Shown here: one piece after another, positions 58,901 to 64,000 of the stretch
Numbering within the stretch: the first letter of the stretch is position 1
How the letters are laid out: each line of letters begins with the position of its first letter
Assembly (NCBI GenBank): GCA_033002965.1
Contig: JAURVB010004958.1
Coordinates: 40,821 to 104,820, forward strand
Reading direction: 5' to 3'
DNA from: Piper betle
Taxonomy: Eukaryota > Streptophyta > Magnoliopsida > Piperales > Piperaceae
Length of the DNA stretch: 64,000 bases
Position numbers and translations under genes: made by a program
The notes under the pieces: generated by a model
The model's database searches: none
The model's input: only the letters and a program-made list of their open reading frames with translations
Told to the model about the DNA's origin: nothing

Positions 58901-59776
58901 CTAAATAAATATGTGACTTGACGAGAGTAAAATTAACACATACACGAGTATGTAAATGAATAAATAAATACTTATTAGAAATTAATCATGAATAATAACA
59001 TTATAAATATCAAACATATATACAACCAAACACGAATAAATAATAACACGTGTGCGAGCAAATAAACAATAATTGATTAATTAATTAAATTAAATAAGAT
59101 AAACAGGAATAAGAATAATATTAATAAATAAATACATCATCAACAATAATAAATGATCATATACTCATGCATCATACATAGCAAACACATAATCAACAAG
59201 AAATAAATGAATAACGAAATAAATAAATAAATAAAAACACTCGTAATATTAAAATATGCTAAATAATGTGAATATATATTTAAACTAATGTAAGGAGTTT
59301 TGAATTATAATAAACGGTCGAAAAATGGATGAAAACGGGCTGAAAAAGGCAATTGAGTCTACTGGGCCAAGTTGGAGAGAGTTAGACTGAGCCAACTCGG
59401 CCTGGGTTAAACTGCTAGGTTGGAAATGGGCTGGCCGGGTCACAGACACGGGCATAGGCAACCAGCAGACTGGCAGGCAACAAGCAGCAGACTTGGCAAA
59501 TGGACACAGATATGGGTACACGGGCAAACTCGGGTAGACACTGGCAAGATGGTGGACATGAGCAGGGCAAATGGGTAGACGGGTCCAACGGGGGTTGATG
59601 CTGCTCATCGCTGAAAAATGGCAGTGCCAACAAGTTGTGGGTCACCGCCATTATGGTTCTATGAAGGAGGCAACAGGGAAGGGTAGTGGCCGGCAAAAGG
59701 CTAGGAAAAGGGGAATTCGACTGCCTAAAATGTGGATCTCGCCTATAAAACCTAGAACGTCCGTCATAGGTTTTAC
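53945..59776 (-). mobile_element. TGTAAAAC-family LTR-like element, split by an inverted copy
   Basis: On the plus strand it starts TGTAACACCCC at 53945. It continues in family order to about 55413, resumes at 58663 with AATA-rich repeats (58670-59240) and a GC-richer leader in reverse, and ends about 59776 ('ataggttttac'). The intervening 55414-58662 is a family member in the opposite orientation. The open frames at 59285-59798 are leader fragments. Confidence 0.5.
55414..58662 (+). mobile_element. TGTAAAAC-family LTR-like element, nested complete copy
   Basis: It starts TGTAAAACCCATG at 55414 and ends 'cggggtgttaca' at 58662 (3.25 kb). It is collinear with 37633-41051, including the TA run near 55918-55950 and the ATTT-rich block at 56960-57380. 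Flanks CACAC and CATAG match at only three of five positions, so a target duplication is not demonstrated. No protein-coding capacity is recognised; the frames at 55975-56930 fall in its GC-richer leader. Confidence 0.6.
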
Positions 59777-60498
59777 TGTCGGTTTGGTTGTTACCTGAAT
59801 CGGGTTAGTAGGGTCCGGCTCTTCTTGCCATGGTTCGTATATGGTATGGTATAAGTTTGCCCAACCTTAGCCTCCTTTAGCACTTGGTACGCCTATTTGG
59901 ATACTACACACCTGATTTTTCATATTTGGTCAAGTCGAGTGGTATGTAGTTAGATGCTAGGACAGTGTCCCTCGCATGCCTTTTGTGTGCTTGCCGTGTG
60001 TTTGATAACCCTTTCAGACTGTCCTAACTCCTCTTTAGGACCTGCAGTGCAATTCCCAAGGTAGGCACTTTAGGTAAAAACAAAATTTTTAGTTTGGGCT
60101 TACCCAACCGATGCCTCTTTAGCTAACCCAACTCATATCTCTTTATCTAAGCCAACCATAACTCTTCAGGTATGACACCCATACCTATGACATCACCAAG
60201 TGAACCACCATTTTTTCTATAAAACCATTCCCTTCCCTCACCTTCTCACCATTTTTCCTTCCCTCCTCACCTCCAACAACTTTCTTCTCCTCTCCTTGGC
60301 ATGCTTCTTCCCCCTTAGAGCTCCAATCATCCTCCACGTTTTAACCTCGTAGGGTGGTAGGTTTTGAGGTTGGAAGCCTCAAAAGAACTCCCTTTGGTCT
60401 TCCCTTGTTAGTTTCAGGTTTGTGCTGCCTCTATTGCTTATTGCTTGATGTTTGTCGCTTGTATATTTGTATTCTTTAATATTTATGACATTTTCATC

Positions 60499-60539
<41 letters not shown>

Positions 60540-61741
60540 CTGTTAGGAGCATTTTGAATACTCATATCTTATTTTGGCTATGTAAATAAATAGATATTCT
60601 TTTTATAATGAACGTAGGCTATTGATGTACACTGTTTTAGTATAAAAATCATATCTTGGCACTTTGATGTTAAATTTATATAATTATTATTTTTGCACTC
60701 ATAACATGTATATATTCAACTTTTCTGTTGGAGTTTTTACCTAAAATAACCTATAATGTGCATTTATGAGGGTAAAAAATGAGGAAAGGTGGCAACTTTC
60801 ACCGATGTTTATGAACAACATAACAATTTTTTCATGGTGATGTTTGGTTTTGATGGTAAAGTTTTAAGCCTAACATAATCAGTAAATAGTCAAGAACATC
60901 ACCCCTAAGTACACTTTATGTTTCCTGTGTTGTTTGTGACAATGAGCATGAGCTGTGATTGTTTTGTATGTTAAGCCATCAATTTTAAGCTAATAAAATC
61001 GATTAAAAATATATGATTGTCCAATAAGTGTCTAATTGAAGCATATAAATTTTGTGAATGGATATGTTTTTGAGGTGTTTACCTCGACAGTATAAAGATG
61101 GAGAGTGAAAATCCTAATTTTATATCACTCTGGTTGTAAATTACGTTAAAATAGGTTAATAGCGTTGGATTTCAGTGAAACTTGGTTCACAACTTACCCT
61201 ATGTCCCATTTGTACCGTGACCAATTTTGGGGCCAATTTGGTAGGTTCTTTGTTTTATTTGTAAATTTTCAATTTGTTAGGGTCCAGATATCTCCACAGA
61301 GAGCCCATCCAGTAATCCAAATTACAAAATCTACTTAGGCCTATTTAAAAAATAAATTTGGCCAAAATTTTATTGAGATCAACTCCCTCTATTATCTAAC
61401 TAGGCTCACTGACCCAAGCCTATTTGGAATCCTCTAGACCATGAACAAATAGTTACAAAATTGGCGTGCGGCCTAGGAACACTGTTCTAGCTCCTTAGGG
61501 ACGAGTTAATGGGCCTTGTTCCCATTAATTGGCCTATCGGCCAGCCATGGTGGAATTTAAATATGAACCTTAGCATGTTAGGGCCCACCCATCCAAATTT
61601 TAGCCCATTTGGATATTATTTGGACCATCTGAAAAATTATATGGTAAGCCTATTTGATTAAAACCATAGAATTGATTAAAGTCCAAAAAGTGAACATGAA
61701 ACCAAAACCTTAATTAAGTACCTAATAAGGTTTACCACTTC
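59777..61741. other. unassigned stretch with an LTR-promoter-like segment
   Basis: Near 60220 a TATA-like 'ttctataaaacc' is followed by a long CT-rich leader (60225-60330). A (TA)n tract lies at about 60505-60537. This resembles the U3/R part of an LTR, but its boundaries are unknown. No gene was recognised. Confidence 0.35.
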
Positions 61742-64000
61742 ACTAGTGTAAAACCCATGACCCGAGATGGGGTTTAATAATCTAAACTGATCGGTTCGAC
61801 CGTTATTTTTAGTCGAGTCAATTTTAGAACACACATACTGAGTCAAGGCTGGTCATGTGTTATTGTTAAGTGTTTAAAGTATACAATATTTACCCATGTT
61901 TTTAATGTGATTTTGTACTTTCCAAGTATAAACATTATTAATTTGGTGATAATTCTCGTTATATTCTAGTTAATTAATATTTTATGAGATATGCTTAATT
62001 TTGGATTTTTAATGAAAAAAATGAAACAAATTAAGCTTTAGATTTGTTGGTTAGAGCATTAGACCTTGCCCATTGATGGCTACAATTTATGGTGTTGACA
62101 AAGCCCGATGAGGATGGCTATACATAGCTTTGGCGCCATTGTCGGGGAGTTGGAAACTTCATCGGACATCATAATCAATTAGACCATATCGACTTATGGA
62201 ATCCTTCTTCGAATTCTTATATCTCCTGCGTATCTCATCTTTTATATAAAGGGGTAGTCATTTGTTGTTTGAGATATCTCAACTCTTGGCTTAGGAGTTT
62301 AGTGGAAGAAATAAAAACTTGTTCGAATAATTTCAATGACGTGCAAGTATACACGATCAAAACAAGTAATATAATGATGAATTCAAGTATCGTCCCACAG
62401 AGAGATGAATTTCCTCAAATTACATAAAGAAAATGAAATAAAGAATAAAACAAACACAATGGACTTAACAAAATCTAATTAATAACTTTAAATTAAAGGA
62501 TAAGTTAAAATGATAAAACTCGTTCTAGAGTCAAATTTCGCTTAACATGAATTTAATCTTCATCACATCTTACTCTTATCTTCTATTCCCTCATATTGTC
62601 GATCTAGGATAATTATATGACATGGTAGCTCCTGCTCCTTCATGCTTCTATTATTTTGCCACAATTTCTACCTCCCAGTGATAATTGATTAATCAACAAA
62701 ATAACGCATTAAGATTTGCCTTACAATCGCATACGGTGTTATGTATCTCCCGACCACAACGACAAACAAGTCAAAGGACTCATTGTATGATAAATTATCA
62801 ATGATTAATTTCTCCTGAAATTTAATTAAACCTCATGATCTAAGAAATAGGCGATCAATCTACTCTTAGCATTAAGAACAGGATAATTAAGAGGTAGAAA
62901 TGAATTCAATTAAACCATGTTAAGTTCCATTCTTCTCTAGAGCGAAATAAAGGATTACTCCATAATAAAAATAGAAAGCAATATAAAGAAGAAACTAGTT
63001 TTCATTATAAAAGGAAAAGAATTACAAAAACTAGAACTATTTTTTCTACTAAACTCATAAGCCAAGAGTTGAGATATTTCAAACAACAAATGACCACCCT
63101 TTTATATAGAAGATGAGATACCCAGGAGATACAAGAATTTGAGGAAGGATTTCACAACTCGATGTGGTCTAATTGATTATGATGTCCAATGAAGTTTCCA
63201 ACTCCCCGACAACGACGTCAAAGCTATGTATAGCCATCCTCATCAAGCTTTGTCAACACCATAAATTGTAGCCATCAATGGGTGGGGTCCAATGCTCTGA
63301 CCAACAAATCCTAAGCTTAATTTGTTTCATCTTTTTTTGCATTAAAACTCCAAAATTAAGCATATCTCATTAAAAATTAATTAATTAGAATATAATGAGA
63401 AATATTACCTAATTACTAATGTTTATACTCAGGAAGTACAAAATCACATTAAAAATATGGGTAAATATTGTATATTTTAAACACTTAATAGTTATGAACC
63501 ATGACAGGTTATGTGTTCCCAAGTATATGATGATAACGTCAGTAAGACAGTATCAGAATGAGTTATCAGAATATGTAAGAGCATGCCCAGATTTTTTTAT
63601 TTTAGTATTAGACCGTAGAATAATTTTTAGGCCGAATAACACATTAGGACGCATTATGGAATAGTTTGGGTGGGTTATTAGTTATAGGGCATGTCATTGT
63701 GATGTTTTGGTGTTTATTATTTTTTTATGGGATTCCCCCTATTTTTTGGATTTTTTAAAGATTTATTACGAGTTGGTTATTATTTTTCACTTGAGTCGGA
63801 CTTGAGTCAAGTTTTATTTACGATATCACCACCAAACCATTTCTTCCTCCCGACGCTTCTCTTCTTCTCCCAAACCCTTGACGCTGCCCCTCTGCTTGTC
63901 ACTAACACCACCCCGCTGTCTATCAACACCGCCTAGCCCCTCCACGCCATTACCGTGTCGACTCGAATGCCCCTGCTAGGGGTGGGCATCAGTCAGACAG
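61742..64000 (+). mobile_element. TGTAAAAC-family 5' part, interrupted by a foldback element, runs off the window
   Basis: It begins 'tgtaaaacccatgacccgag' about 61747 and continues to 61863. It resumes at 63496 with 'catgacaggttatgtgttcc', 'gatgataacgtcagtaagac' and 'aggccgaataacacattagg', then the leader 'accaccaaaccatttcttcc'. This is collinear with 11690-12264 and 27530-28290. The window ends inside or near its leader. Confidence 0.5.
61864..63490. mobile_element. foldback element with about 430-bp inverted repeats
   Basis: The left arm 61864-62300 and the right arm about 63055-63490 are reverse complements with scattered changes. Both start T(G/A)TTAAGTGTTTAAA inward and share 'tacaatatttaccc', 'aaatttgttggt..agagcatt', 'gactatccatag/ctatacatagc' and 'aactcttggctta'. 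The host sequence GTTAT at 61859-61863 recurs at 63491-63495, a probable 5-bp target duplication. The core of about 750 bp is A+T rich without a gene. The class is undetermined: a non-autonomous DNA transposon with long TIRs is most likely. Confidence 0.75.

Noticed and set aside
53945..59776. Full-length LTR retrotransposon with gag-pol
   Set aside because: No protease, reverse transcriptase, RNase H or integrase motifs appear in any frame of the window.

Overview
The window is nuclear DNA of a flowering plant. Genes have spliceosomal introns and plant-specific families (XTH, CLE, endosomal NHX), and most of the 64 kb is AT-rich, transposon-filled intergenic space. The strong 5' GC bias in the first exon of AUG1 and the very GC-rich intronless AAA-ATPase gene suggest a monocot. 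The repeats match no grass family I can name, so a non-grass monocot is my best guess, not a firm call.

Genes in order: the first exon of an NHX5/NHX6-type Na+(K+)/H+ antiporter (minus strand, running off the left edge); a cytosolic HSP90 with a perfect heat-shock element in its promoter; an intact three-exon xyloglucan endotransglucosylase/hydrolase (XTH); augmin subunit 1 (AUG1/HAUS1, six exons); a second XTH on the minus strand, broken by a 1.9 kb LTR-like insertion inside exon 2; a CLE peptide-hormone precursor; and an intronless BCS1-like AAA-ATPase. They do not form a functional cluster. The only related pair is the two XTHs, which share intron positions and an identical exon 2 length.

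HSP90 carries four 1-bp frameshifts and AUG1 one. All five are missing bases in short homopolymer or A-rich tracts of otherwise conserved, correctly spliced genes. The simplest reading is uncorrected long-read consensus errors, with recent pseudogenisation as the alternative.

The repeats are the most unusual content. (1) Three consecutive GC-rich elements (18.6-20.8 kb), with a larger relative at 42.5-44.5 kb, sit in (TA)n tracts. In the three, each end is built from two adjacent hairpins, arranged as mirror images. (2) A long LTR-like family with ends TGTAAAACC and GGTGTTACA is present in several copies (about 11.7-16.8, 25.1-28.7, 37.6-41.1, 53.9-59.8 and 61.7-64 kb), repeatedly interrupted by members of the same family in the opposite orientation. 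(3) There are two TRIM-like mini-retrotransposons, one inside AUG1 intron 3. (4) A foldback element with about 430-bp inverted repeats lies at 61.9-63.5 kb. No gag, pol or transposase gene was recognised, so these all look like non-autonomous elements or solo LTRs.
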